In this document: piece by piece, positions 42,829 through 51,826 of the stretch
Position numbering within the stretch: position 1 is the stretch's first letter
Layout of the letters: every line of letters begins with the position of its first letter
NCBI GenBank assembly: GCA_021851335.1
Contig: JAJZEA010000019.1
Span: forward strand, 1-51,948
Reading direction: 5' to 3'
DNA from: Acidobacteriota bacterium
GTDB lineage: Bacteria > Acidobacteriota > Terriglobia > Terriglobales > Acidobacteriaceae
Length of the DNA stretch: 51,948 bases
Made by a program: the position numbers and the translations under genes
Notes under the pieces: model-generated
Told to the model about the DNA's origin: nothing
Databases searched by the model: none
The model's input: only the letters and a program-made list of their open reading frames with translations

Positions 42829-43953
42829 TCAGTGCTCCTGTGTAGAGTTCGATGAGGACAAGTCAAGCGATGTGTCGATGTCAGGCATGTGCGTGCATAG
42901 CACTCGCTCGCAGGCCGCGAACATCGCCTGCGGCGTAATGCTCAGCAGACAGCGCCGCTGCTGCTCAATGCAGGTTTCAAGATTGCAGCCATAGCAACTG
43001 GTCTGATGATAGACGACCTGATGGCGCGTGCCGACAGGAAACCAGACTCCAGGCAGACCACGTGCGGAAAACGCAATCACTGCCGGCGTACCAACGGCAG
43101 CGGCCAGATGCATCGGACCTGAGTCCGGACCCAGAAAAAGCTGCGCACGCGCCAGTACCGCTGCGGTCTCGCGAGGCGTAAGCTCCCCGCAGAGATTCAC
43201 CTGAGGGCCACGCCAGTTGATTGCTGCGGCACTCGCATCAGATCGATCCTCCGTCGCCCCAATCAGCACAAGGCCGTGAGTCGGATATCGCCTTTGCAGG
43301 AATTCGAGCAACGTACGCCAGTTTTCGACGCCCCAGTCCTTTGCCTGCATCTTCGTTCCTGGCCCGCACGCAAACATTGGCGTGTTTCCAAGCGAACCCA
43401 GCGCTGCGGCAGCGCGGCCACGCTCAACATCCGTCAGACGCAAATCCCAGTTGCGAAGATCGTCAGGATCTGCATCGCCAAGCGTCACCAGAAGTTCGGC
43501 CAGTCGATGAGACTCGGACTGGAAGAGACCTGTAGCCGGATCGATGCGGCGCGTGGACTCCGATGCAGCCGAGGCGCCAACGACGTGACGAATTCCGCAC
43601 CCCACGCGAAAGAATGTCAGATCGCGCTTCACTTGCTTTGCAGAGCGCACTGGCATCAGGTAGATGAGAACCTGCGGTCGAAAACGACGAATTTCGAGAG
43701 CCAGTCGCATCAGTTCCAGCGGGTTGCGTGTGCCCGTCGAGTAGCGCATGTAGCCGTGAACCAGTCCGCTCGCTCCGAGCACGGCTGCGGAGGCGGGCGC
43801 TTTCGCGTGGACAGGAAAGTTTGTAAGCAAGATGCGCTGCGCGGCGGGGAAGCAGCGCTCAATTAAATGAAAGCAAGGCAGAGCAACCGTGGTATCGCCC
43901 AGGCTGCCCAGGCGATAGATGAGAACGCGGGAAACGGAAGAATCGGCGGGCAA
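42829..43953 (-). CDS. Glycosyltransferase family 9 heptosyltransferase
   Basis: This 374-residue GT9 enzyme should transfer heptose from ADP-heptose to the LPS inner core. The N-terminus has RVLIYRLGSLGDTTVALP, with the conserved G-D near residue 19-20. The C-terminal half has GLVLIGATEDRSDA, FLGPDSGPMHLAAAVGTPAVIAF (nucleotide-sugar site, shown here in two parts) and a Cys-rich loop (SCYGCNLETCIEQQRRC). The waaC/waaF distinction cannot be made. The start is a TTG at 43953 with AGGAG about six bases upstream. It is followed at one base by hldD, so heptose synthesis and transfer are linked. Confidence 0.88.
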   Translation of the reverse strand: MPADSSVSRVLIYRLGSLGDTTVALPCFHLIERCFPAAQRILLTNFPVHAKAPASAAVLGASGLVHGYMRYSTGTRNPLELMRLALEIRRFRPQVLIYLMPVRSAKQVKRDLTFFRVGCGIRHVVGASAASESTRRIDPATGLFQSESHRLAELLVTLGDADPDDLRNWDLRLTDVERGRAAAALGSLGNTPMFACGPGTKMQAKDWGVENWRTLLEFLQRRYPTHGLVLIGATEDRSDASAAAINWRGPQVNLCGELTPRETAAVLARAQLFLGPDSGPMHLAAAVGTPAVIAFSARGLPGVWFPVGTRHQVVYHQTSCYGCNLETCIEQQRRCLLSITPQAMFAACERVLCTHMPDIDTSLDLSSSNSTQEH

Positions 43954-44025
43954 GCTGTTCTCCTCAGAAAAGCGAGCGCGGAAAACGCTCCCCTTTATGG
44001 TGACACAGTGCGACGCGAAAATGTT
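43954..44025 (-). terminator. Weak hairpin between E1 and the heptosyltransferase gene
   Basis: On the minus strand GAGCG-ttttccg-CGCTC is followed by GCTTTTCTG near 43970-43996. The stem is only 5 bp, so termination of the E1 transcript here is possible but uncertain. The heptosyltransferase ribosome-binding site directly follows. Confidence 0.3.
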
Positions 44026-46227
44026 TCAGAACGCTTTCAGCGCAATCATCGCCTGCAACAAATCGTCCGGCTGCGGAAGAATCACATCCTCCAGTACGGG
44101 CTGATAGGCGACAAAGGTATCCATTGCAGCCACACGCTTGACGGGCGCGTCGAGGTGATCGAAAAGCTCGTCGGCAATACGCGCGGCAATCTCCGCTCCG
44201 TAGCCCCAGCTTTTCATATCCTCATAGGCAACCAGAACACGATTGGTCTTCTTCACGCTGGTCGCGATTGCCTCCCAGTCATAGGGGCTGAGCGTGCGCA
44301 GATCCAGAATCTCAGCTTCGATGCCATGCTCCCGCTCGGCCCGTTGCGCAGCCTGCAACGCACGCGGCACCAGCGCGCCGTAGGTAACGATGGTGAGGTC
44401 AGAGCCTGTACGAACAGTAGCGGCCTTGCCGAAGGGAATCATGTAATCGGTGCCAGGATACGGCGCGCGTCCGTACGTTTCGCGATAGAGTCGCTTGTGC
44501 TCCAGAAAAAGCACCGGATCGTCACAACGAATGGCTGTACGCAGCAAGCCATTGGCGTCCAGCGCGTTGGACGGAAAGACGACGCGCAGGCCAGGGATGT
44601 GCGTAAAGATGGATTCACCACTTTGTGAGTGGTAGATCGAGCCACCCGTGAGATAGCCGCCGATGGGAACGCGAATCACCACCGGTGCGCGAAAGGTTCC
44701 ATTGGAGCGCCAGCGCATCAGTGCGAGTTCATTGCGAATCTGGTGAACGGCAGGCCAGATATAGTCGAAGAACTGGATTTCGACAATCGGCTTGATGCCG
44801 CGCACCGCGTAGCCAACAGCGCGACCTACAATATTGGCCTCGGCAAGCGGAGAGTTGAAGACGCGCTCGGAGCCAAATTCCGTTTGCAATCCCGCTGTAA
44901 GTTTGAAGACGCCGCCTTTGCCTTTGGTCTCCTTCAACGCGGCCTCGCGACTGGCGTCGGCAATATCTTCGCCATAGACAATGATGCGCGGATCGCGGCG
45001 CATCTCATCGCGAAGACAAGCATTGATCAGATCCGCCATGGTCTTGTCGCCGGAGTCGGACTCAGACGCTCGGGGCAGTGTGGCAAGAGCCGGTGATGTG
45101 GGATCAAAGTCTTCCGAGTAAACGTGCCTTGGAATAGAGCGGACGGACGGAATGGGAGACTCGACAGCTCGCTGTGCTGCCGCGGCAATCTCCGCGTCGA
45201 TCTTTTGCTCCAGGCTATTCAGTTCTGTTTCCGACAGAATGCCCTCGCGTAGCAGGCGCATCTGGAGCTTGTGTACCGGATCGCGAAGCGCATCCGCCTC
45301 ACGCTCTTCGCGTGTGCGATAGAGTTTGTCGTCATCCGACAGGGAGTGGGAGTAGACGCGCACGCAGTGTCCGTGAACCAGCGCCGGACCGCGACGCGCG
45401 CGACAGTACTCGACGGCGCGTGTGAGCGCGGCAAAGGCAGCGTCGGGTTCTGTGCCATCCACCTCCTGCACCAGCAGATGAGGAAAATTCTGCACAAGCC
45501 TGGATATGCTGCCTCCGGGTGTATTCACTTCCACCGGCACTGAGATTGCATACCCGTTATCCTCCACCAGAAAGATGACAGGCAACTTCAGATTCGACGC
45601 GCTGTTCACCGCTTCCCAGAACTCACCCTGCGAAGTCGAGCCTTCCCCGATGCACGTGAGTACCACCTCATCCTGATGAAAGCGGACCGGGTGGAATGCG
45701 CGATAGTCAGTGACCGAAGAAGCCGCCGCTTGTGGAAAACGTGTAAAGTACATCCCCGCTTCCGCGCAGCCAACTCCATGCAGAACCTGCGTTGCCGTGG
45801 ATGACGAAGTATTGACAATGTTCAGTTCGGGCGAACCCCAATGCGAAGGCATCTGACGTCCACCGCTGGCAATGTCGGCTTCGGCGCCGACAGCCTGCAA
45901 AAACATCTGTTCCGCACTCACACCCAGTGCAAGGCAAAGCGCACGGTCGCGATAGTACGGCACACACCAGTCATAACCCGGACGCAAGGCCTTGGCGGCC
46001 GCTACCTGGAGCGCTTCATGGCCGGCGCCGGAGATTTGGAAAAATATTTTCTGTTGCCGCTTGAGCATGATCTCGCGGTCATCGATCCGCCGTGATGTGT
46101 ACATCAGCCGATAGAAATCGACAAGTTGCTCGGCGCTCAGCGCTGTGTTGCCGGAGGGATCGAACTGTGGCGCGGTCATGGTCGCAGACGAACTTTCTTG
46201 CCTCCGCTGCGTACTTGATTTTTCCAT
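44026..46227 (-). CDS. 2-oxoacid dehydrogenase E1, fused alpha and beta subunits
   Basis: This 733-residue TPP enzyme decarboxylates a 2-oxoacid (branched-chain or pyruvate) and passes the acyl group to an E2 lipoyl domain. The alpha part (about 30-375) has the [15 protein letters not shown] thiamine-diphosphate motif and [12 protein letters not shown]. The beta part (about 395-733) starts [14 protein letters not shown] and has [24 protein letters not shown] split as usual, [11 protein letters not shown] and [15 protein letters not shown]. Substrate is uncertain. Fused alpha-beta E1s are well known in the branched-chain group; no E2 or E3 is in the window. ATG 46227 is chosen for the GGGGGTGG ribosome-binding stretch upstream. 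Confidence 0.9.
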   Translation of the reverse strand: MEKSSTQRRQESSSATMTAPQFDPSGNTALSAEQLVDFYRLMYTSRRIDDREIMLKRQQKIFFQISGAGHEALQVAAAKALRPGYDWCVPYYRDRALCLALGVSAEQMFLQAVGAEADIASGGRQMPSHWGSPELNIVNTSSSTATQVLHGVGCAEAGMYFTRFPQAAASSVTDYRAFHPVRFHQDEVVLTCIGEGSTSQGEFWEAVNSASNLKLPVIFLVEDNGYAISVPVEVNTPGGSISRLVQNFPHLLVQEVDGTEPDAAFAALTRAVEYCRARRGPALVHGHCVRVYSHSLSDDDKLYRTREEREADALRDPVHKLQMRLLREGILSETELNSLEQKIDAEIAAAAQRAVESPIPSVRSIPRHVYSEDFDPTSPALATLPRASESDSGDKTMADLINACLRDEMRRDPRIIVYGEDIADASREAALKETKGKGGVFKLTAGLQTEFGSERVFNSPLAEANIVGRAVGYAVRGIKPIVEIQFFDYIWPAVHQIRNELALMRWRSNGTFRAPVVIRVPIGGYLTGGSIYHSQSGESIFTHIPGLRVVFPSNALDANGLLRTAIRCDDPVLFLEHKRLYRETYGRAPYPGTDYMIPFGKAATVRTGSDLTIVTYGALVPRALQAAQRAEREHGIEAEILDLRTLSPYDWEAIATSVKKTNRVLVAYEDMKSWGYGAEIAARIADELFDHLDAPVKRVAAMDTFVAYQPVLEDVILPQPDDLLQAMIALKAF

Positions 46228-46325
46228 CGTCACCACCCCCTGATCGTGTCCAAACATTCCCAAACCCAGAAGATTGTATCAACTCTCTGCCACGACAGAA
46301 AAAGACCCATGACTCCATTGCAGTA

Positions 46326-46354
46326 TTGACGATTCAATTGCTGGCGTGTTTTAT
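46326..46354 (+). promoter_or_regulatory. Candidate sigma70 promoter of hppA
   Basis: TTGACG (46326-46331) is followed after 17 bases by TTTTAT (46349-46354). The -35 matches five of six bases and the -10 four of six. It lies 134 bases before the hppA start and is the best promoter-like pair in the 260-base gap shared with the divergent E1 gene. Confidence 0.4.
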
Positions 46355-46487
46355 TCGTCATGCTCACAAGAATTTCCTGACAGGTGGGGAATTGCCTGCT
46401 CCATACGGAGGAAAAAGTCGAAAGAGCGACGCGTCGCGGGAGTTGAAGACAGCCCCGTGTGCGGAGAATCGATGGAGGTAAGACAAA

Positions 46488-48791
46488 ATGCAAGTTGATC
46501 TTTTGCTGTTTGCCCATGGCGCAGCGTCGACTTTTTCCCCAAAGCATCTGCTGGCAGCAGCGGAGATTACCGGGGCGGCTGTTTCGAGCGCAGACGCGAT
46601 GTGGCTGTGGATTGCATTCGCGATTGGAGTAGTTGCCTTGATTGGCGCGCTTCTGTTTGCTCGTTCGGTGATCGGTTCCGACACCGGCACGCACGCCATG
46701 CAGGAAATTGCGGCGGCCATCCGCGAAGGCGCAGAGGCATTTCTCGCACGGCAATACAAAGCGATTGCCTGGATGGCCTTGCTGCTGGCAATCGTTTTAT
46801 ACGTCGGCTATCGAGCCTATCCCCCGACCTCGTCGCTGGCGCTCAAGGTGGTTTTCAGCTTTCTGGTGGGTGCGGCGTGCTCGGGAATCTCTGGCTTTAC
46901 GGGGATGTTTGTCTCGATTCGCGCAAATCTGCGGACAGCCGCGGCGGCTCGGACAAGCCTCTCTGCGGCGCTGCGGCTGGCGCTCCATGGTGGCGCGGTC
47001 ACTGGACTGATTGTGGTGGGCCTGGCTTTGCTGGGCATCAGTTCACTCTTTCTGCTCTTCGGAGGATTGCAGCATCCGCAGACGGTGCCGTACCAGCTTG
47101 TGGGTTTTGGATTTGGCGCTTCCCTTGTAGCGCTCTTTGCCCAGCTCGGCGGTGGCATCTATACCAAGGCAGCCGATGTGGGCGCAGACCTGGTGGGCAA
47201 GGTGGAAGCAGGAATTCCCGAGGATGATCCGCGCAACCCGGCTGTCATCGCTGATCTGGTGGGTGACAACGTCGGCGACTGCGCCGGTCGCGGCGCAGAT
47301 ATCTTTGAGTCCAGCGCGGCGGAGAGTGTTGGAGCGATGATTCTGGGCGCCACGCTCTATCCAGTGCTTGGCGTGAAAGGCATCCTGTTTCCTCTGATCG
47401 TCCACGCCATCAATATCGTTTCCTCCATGATTGGCATTGGCGTGGTGCGCAGCAAGGAGGGTGAAGACCCGATGCATGCGCTGAATCGCGGCTTCTACGC
47501 GACAAGCTTTCTGGCGCTTGCTGGCTTTGCGCTGGGTGTGCATTTCCTCTTGCAGGATCGCTGGTGGCTGCTGGCTGCCGGTGCCGTAGGCATTGCCACC
47601 TCGTTCCTCTTCGTATCCATCACCGAGTACTACACCGAGACGCGATTCCGTCCGGTTCGCTCCATCGCCGAAGCCTGTGTAACCGGACCAGCGACCAATA
47701 TCATCACCGGGCTTGCTGTGGGCATGGAGACGCCCGCGCTGCCAGTGATCGTGATCAGCGGCGCACTGCTGCTGAGCTATTACTTTGGCGTGCTTGGGTT
47801 GCAGGATGCCGTGGGAATCACGCAATATGCACGAGGCATCTTCGGAACAGCCATTGCCACCATGGGCATGTTGTCCAGCGCGGCCTACATTCTGGCGATG
47901 GATACCTTTGGCCCGATTACCGACAATGCTGGCGGCATTGCAGAGATGAGCAATCAGCCGCATGAGGTCCGTGACCGCACAGACAGCCTGGATGCGGCAG
48001 GAAACACGACCAAAGCTCTCACCAAGGGATATGCCATTGGATCAGCCTCCCTGGCGGCGTTTCTGCTCTTCTCTGCCTATTTAGAAACGGTGCACGATAT
48101 CGTACGTCACCGCGTGGAAGCAGCGGGATTTACGCTGCCTGCGGGATGGAGTTTCTCCAGCGTCAATTTGGCCAACGTGCCTGTCTTCGTCGGCGCGCTG
48201 CTGGGGGCCATGCTGACTTATCTGTTCTCGTCCATGGCCATTCGCGCAGTAGGGCGCGCGGCAGAGATGGTGATCCAGGACGTCCGAGCGCAGTTCAAGG
48301 AAAATCCGGGAATCATGAACGGAACCACTCGCCCGGACTATGGCCGCTGCGTGCATATTGTGACGGGCGCCGCGCTCAAGGAGATGATCCGCCCTGGAGC
48401 GCTGGCTGTGCTGATGCCCGTCGCGATTGGGATCTCTTTCCGACACCTGAGTTCACGCTTTCATCTGGTGAGCAGCAGCGATCTGCCCGCATCCATGGCT
48501 CACGTTGTCAATCTCTCCGGCGCTGAGTCGGTGGCGGCGTTTCTCATGGTGGGCACCATCAGCGGCATTCTGCTCGCAATGCTGATGAACAACGGCGGCG
48601 GCGCCTGGGATAACGCGAAGAAGCTGATTGAAACCGGAATGTATGGTGGCAAAGGATCGGAGGCACACAAAGCCGCGGTCGTCGGCGACACCGTGGGCGA
48701 CCCCTTTAAGGACACAGCCGGCCCAAGTCTGCATGTACTCATCAAACTGCTGGCAACGGTAACTCTGGTGCTGGCTCCGCTGTTCGTCTAG
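46488..48791 (+). CDS. hppA: Membrane-bound H+-translocating pyrophosphatase (K+-independent type)
   Basis: This 767-residue membrane pump couples pyrophosphate hydrolysis to proton export. The catalytic loop starts at Asp230 (DVGADLVGKVEAGIPEDDPRNP, split at 230-250) and has DNVGDCAGRGADIFES. The second acidic motif is ITDNAGGIAEM with the D-R-T-D-S-L-D-A-A-G-N-T-T-K stretch. The third is GDTVGDPFKDTAGPSLHVLIK near the C-terminus. About 16 hydrophobic segments are visible. Lys509 and Thr512 occupy the positions that mark K+-independent enzymes (Ala/Ala in K+-dependent ones), so H+ pumping without K+ is predicted. GGAGG lies nine bases before ATG 46488. Confidence 0.95.
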   Translation: MQVDLLLFAHGAASTFSPKHLLAAAEITGAAVSSADAMWLWIAFAIGVVALIGALLFARSVIGSDTGTHAMQEIAAAIREGAEAFLARQYKAIAWMALLLAIVLYVGYRAYPPTSSLALKVVFSFLVGAACSGISGFTGMFVSIRANLRTAAAARTSLSAALRLALHGGAVTGLIVVGLALLGISSLFLLFGGLQHPQTVPYQLVGFGFGASLVALFAQLGGGIYTKAADVGADLVGKVEAGIPEDDPRNPAVIADLVGDNVGDCAGRGADIFESSAAESVGAMILGATLYPVLGVKGILFPLIVHAINIVSSMIGIGVVRSKEGEDPMHALNRGFYATSFLALAGFALGVHFLLQDRWWLLAAGAVGIATSFLFVSITEYYTETRFRPVRSIAEACVTGPATNIITGLAVGMETPALPVIVISGALLLSYYFGVLGLQDAVGITQYARGIFGTAIATMGMLSSAAYILAMDTFGPITDNAGGIAEMSNQPHEVRDRTDSLDAAGNTTKALTKGYAIGSASLAAFLLFSAYLETVHDIVRHRVEAAGFTLPAGWSFSSVNLANVPVFVGALLGAMLTYLFSSMAIRAVGRAAEMVIQDVRAQFKENPGIMNGTTRPDYGRCVHIVTGAALKEMIRPGALAVLMPVAIGISFRHLSSRFHLVSSSDLPASMAHVVNLSGAESVAAFLMVGTISGILLAMLMNNGGGAWDNAKKLIETGMYGGKGSEAHKAAVVGDTVGDPFKDTAGPSLHVLIKLLATVTLVLAPLFV

Positions 48792-48884
48792 CTTTGGAGT
48801 CTCAATAGGTTGTTGGTATCGTGAGCTTGCCCCCGGAAAACGTCTCTCATGGCGAGCGGTTGTAATCGCGAAGAGGCGACTGAG

Positions 48885-49067
48885 ATGGAGAAATCGACGC
48901 GGCGGCGCTATACGTTGGAGTCCAAGCAGGAGGCGGTTCGTTTGGTGACCTCTGGGCAGAAGATTTCTGCTGCAGCGAAGGCCCTTGGGAGTGTGGAGAA
49001 GACGCTGGCGAACTCGGTGAAGGCGGAGAAGGCTGGCCTGCCGCGCACTCGACATGGCGTGGCATAG
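48885..49067 (+). pseudogene. IS3 orfA remnant (transposase helix-turn-helix part)
   Basis: ATG 48885 begins MEKSTRRRYTLESKQEAVRL, matching IS3/IS911 OrfA, with the AAKALGSVEKTLANSVKAEKAG helix-turn-helix region. After about residue 52 the reading passes through the deletion junction (about 49040) and ends at TAG 49067 with an unrelated tail. Confidence 0.85.
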
Positions 49068-49407
49068 TCGGCTCCCCGCCGTTGGCTTGATCTTCCACAG
49101 CGATCGCAGCAGCCAGCACGCCAGCCTCAGCTACGCCGAGTTTCTCGCCGGGCATGGAATAAAGGCTTTTATGAGCCGCAAGGGCAACTGCTGGATGACG
49201 CGGTGACAGAGACGCTGTTCGGATCGCGGAAGGTGGAGTGTCTGCACGGCATGGAGTTCCGCAACCAAAGGCAGGCCAAAGACCCAACGCTCGACTGGCT
49301 GCTCTGGTACAGCCGATCGATCAAGGATGCACTCGACTTTGAACTATCTCAGCCCAGCTCAGTTCGAGCAGAATGCCGACGCTCGAACACTCGTCCTCGC
49401 AGCCTGA
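49048..49407 (+). pseudogene. IS3 orfB remnant (DDE transposase C-terminus), frameshifted
   Basis: One frame from 49051 reads MAWHSRLPAVGLIFHSDRSS up to HGIKAFMSRKGNCW, the conserved HSDRGSQ...SRKGNC part of IS3 OrfB with its second catalytic Asp. A one-base loss near 49194 shifts to ..AVTETLFGSRKVECLHG..DWLLWYSRS. A second shift near 49322 restores MHSTLNYLSPAQFEQ, ending ARTLVLAA at TGA 49407. The first Asp and the middle of the core are deleted, so it is inactive. Confidence 0.88.
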
Positions 49408-49490
49408 CCGCGATGACGCAACCCCAACCAGACGAAAGTCCAAAACCAGTGCGCCTATGAGAGACGCGTTCTGAGGGCGAGGGCAAGACG

Positions 49491-51416
49491 CTACCAATTC
49501 CACCCTTCGTTATTGTTTATATTCTGGAGTGAAGTCAGAACCTGCGCGGGCGAGCCGATGAGAACAAATATTTCAGAACGTACGCCTTCGTCAATATTTG
49601 GGCCGGCATGGTTGGGTGCCAGCAGTCCACTAATCCTGGCGACCGGAACGATTTCCGTGAACTGATTTTCAAACTTGATGTTGTTCACTATCCTGTATGG
49701 ATTTGCCGGCTGGATATACGAAGTCGCTCCCATATAGGAAAACACTCGTCGATCCAGGTTCACGCTCTTACCACTCGTCACGTCCGTTTCGATGACCTGT
49801 TGCGCATTGACCGGATCCGTCTGCGGAAAATATATGGCGATGATCGGAGCTTGCTGATTACTTGGATTTTCGATGGCAAGCACGGATTCACAAGGTGAGG
49901 AAGCGGGTATCGGATAAATCTTTCCTGTAACGATCAATCCGCCTTGTGTCAGATTCACAGACTGCGGAGGATTCCATCCGTTGCAACCCGAGTTCAGCGT
50001 GAGGTATTGCGTGTAACCGCCGGAAAGGCGTAGCCGGATGCCGGCATCATACTGCGCGATGCCCAGGTCTGTATTGGTCAGCTGAACTGAGGTCAGTGAA
50101 CTGGCACTGGCGACATTACTGTAGGCAGAAATGTCATATTGCGCAGCCTCGAATGTGGTGTTGAGGACATTGCTGGACGTGCCATTGTTGTCATATGTGG
50201 CGGCAGGTCCAAATTTGTAAATCGGACTATAGTCGGAACTTGTCTGAGGCGACTGCCAGGTGATGGCGCCTGGATTGTCGGGGGCGCCGGGATCGCTCAA
50301 GTAGGTCATGGTGAACTGGTACTTGAAGATCGAAGCTGTATTGTTACCCAGATTGCTTGCGTCCTCGTAATACCCCTGCAAACCAAACTCACTGGACAGT
50401 TGCTGATTGGGGGAAATATTGGCCGCTAGTTCCTGGCTGAATATTCCATCCGTCACGGAACTGCTGTTGCATGGGGCGCCTGCATTCTGCAAGCCTGGAG
50501 AATAGTAACTGATAGGAAAGAAGCAAAAACCTCCATTGAGAAACAGCGCCATCGTGTATGGAGCAACGTTGATGCGTCCTCCGGGGCCTTCCGGAGAATT
50601 GGTGAGCGCCAGCGTGACTGCAGTCCCAAGTCCATCTTGAATGCCTGCCTGGGTGGGGTTATAGAAGCTGCTGTGAAGGCTGTCTCGGATATCTACCTGA
50701 TACCCGCGCCCATAGCCCACTGCGACCAGGTTTCCGAAGCTGCCATAACCTGTATTCAGGTAATTCACATAGCCGCCGCCATTGCAGTCCGCGCCGAGTG
50801 TTGCTCCAACGCTGGTGATGGTGGCCTGATCGGCGGTGAAGTCACTGACTGAATATACATTCTGCGGATTCCATCCCCCGCAGGAATTGCTGGAAGCTAG
50901 AGCCGTGTAGGTCTGCGTAGCGACAGCGGAAAGATTTCCGCCAGAGTCTTCAGCAATTGCATTGACGACGGCTCCTCCCACGAGTGTGAAGCAGGAGACG
51001 GTGGGACTGGGAGCGCATGTAGTTCCATGCGTTGCAGAAGGAGTGCTCCCATCCAGCGTATAGGTAATCGTTGTGCCGGACGTAGCATCCGTGATGTAGA
51101 CAGGTGTGCTGCCGGAGATGACCGTGGCTGCTGGAGAGATAGTCGGTGTGCTTACCTGGGATGGAGGACTAGGAGGTGTTGGAGTGGGCGTGGGCGTGGG
51201 CGTGGGCGCGGCCTGAGTCGAGCTGCCACAACCAGACAGATTGAAAGTTGCAATGAGCATCAGCATACAGAAAGCAGCACAAAACCATCGATGCAAACCC
51301 GGTTTTTCTGCGACATCTTGGCCTTGGGGAGAAAAGCGAAAATCAGAAATCTTCGATTGCCCAGCATTGCAAATCAGAGACTTTTTCATATCAGATTTCG
51401 TAGAAAACCTTTTCAT
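49491..51416 (-). CDS. Large secreted lipoprotein with chitobiase-type C-terminal-like domain
   Basis: This 641-residue protein has a lipobox L-S-G-Cys63 (NLSGCGSS) after a hydrophobic segment (about 43-62), so it is probably a lipoprotein with a long n-region. A Thr-Pro repeat linker (about 71-88) and a Ig-like CHB_HEX_C domain (about 88-160, with ISPAATVISGSTPVYITDA and TITYTLDGSTPS) follow. Further along are two C-G/N-G-W-N-P-x-x motifs (about 180 and 480), which may mark repeated extracellular domains. The rest is strand-rich with no catalytic motif. Its stop lies three bases from the decayed IS. Local base composition is more AT-rich than its neighbours. ATG 51416 or 51389 could be the start; neither has a strong ribosome-binding site. 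Confidence 0.72.
   Translation of the reverse strand: MKRFSTKSDMKKSLICNAGQSKISDFRFSPQGQDVAEKPGLHRWFCAAFCMLMLIATFNLSGCGSSTQAAPTPTPTPTPTPPSPPSQVSTPTISPAATVISGSTPVYITDATSGTTITYTLDGSTPSATHGTTCAPSPTVSCFTLVGGAVVNAIAEDSGGNLSAVATQTYTALASSNSCGGWNPQNVYSVSDFTADQATITSVGATLGADCNGGGYVNYLNTGYGSFGNLVAVGYGRGYQVDIRDSLHSSFYNPTQAGIQDGLGTAVTLALTNSPEGPGGRINVAPYTMALFLNGGFCFFPISYYSPGLQNAGAPCNSSSVTDGIFSQELAANISPNQQLSSEFGLQGYYEDASNLGNNTASIFKYQFTMTYLSDPGAPDNPGAITWQSPQTSSDYSPIYKFGPAATYDNNGTSSNVLNTTFEAAQYDISAYSNVASASSLTSVQLTNTDLGIAQYDAGIRLRLSGGYTQYLTLNSGCNGWNPPQSVNLTQGGLIVTGKIYPIPASSPCESVLAIENPSNQQAPIIAIYFPQTDPVNAQQVIETDVTSGKSVNLDRRVFSYMGATSYIQPANPYRIVNNIKFENQFTEIVPVARISGLLAPNHAGPNIDEGVRSEIFVLIGSPAQVLTSLQNINNNEGWNW
51186..51212. 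repeat. GTGGGC hexamer tandem repeat (Thr-Pro linker)
   Basis: About four and a half copies of GTGGGC/GTGGGT read on the minus strand encode the Thr-Pro linker of the lipoprotein (about residues 71-80). Such tracts can change length by slippage in 6-base steps without a frameshift. Confidence 0.7.
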
Positions 51417-51826
51417 GGGATCTTTCAGGTCTGAAAAAAGAAAATCTATCGGACCTTTTTCCTCATCTTGAAATGAAATCGTGGAGCAATCGTCACTCTA
51501 TCGATATCTGTCGTGAATGTATATATATATATTTCTCGAAAAAAGATAGAGAAATAAGATTTCCCTCAAAGCTGTCAGCAGCCATCGGTCGATTCCAAAA
51601 GATACAGCTGGCCTGCCCGATCTTTTGTATCGGTTGGATAGTTTGTGTAGCGCATTGATGTTTGTGATTAGTTCGTCGCCGCCGCCGTCGGGGGTGTGGA
51701 GAAGTGGCGGTCGAGGTCTCAAACGCACGCAAAAACGGCTCGCGCGATTGCTCAGAATCGCTTGGTTTTACGCAGGATTTTGAGGGGGAGTACCCACAAA
51801 AGTCCCCACATTCGGGTGTTTTTGAC
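51417..51826. other. AT-rich region between lipoprotein and right-hand IS end
   Basis: This 410-base stretch holds no recognisable gene. A (TA)n tract lies at 51518-51532. The first 230 bases are AT-rich and probably contain the lipoprotein promoter. The rest (51660-51826) is GC-richer and includes GGGGGAGTACCCAC near 51783 with a nearby GTCCCC, possible short dyads of unknown meaning. Confidence 0.4.

Larger units (their letters stand above)
48826..49487 (+). mobile_element. Decayed IS3-family insertion sequence, internally deleted
   Basis: The left end CTTGCCCCCGGAAAACGTCT (from 48826) and the right end, read inward as CTTGCCCTCGCCCTCAGAAC, are imperfect inverted repeats shared with the copies at 35946 and 51827. 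Inside are orfA and orfB remnants joined by a deletion of the middle of the element. The full IS3 element is normally 1.2-1.5 kb, this one 662 bases. No target-site duplication is seen. It sits 34 bases after hppA and ends three bases before the stop codon of the lipoprotein gene. Confidence 0.9.

Noticed and set aside
48453..49055. Long minus-strand frame across the hppA 3' end and IS
   Set aside because: It is antisense to hppA and orfA and shows no motif.
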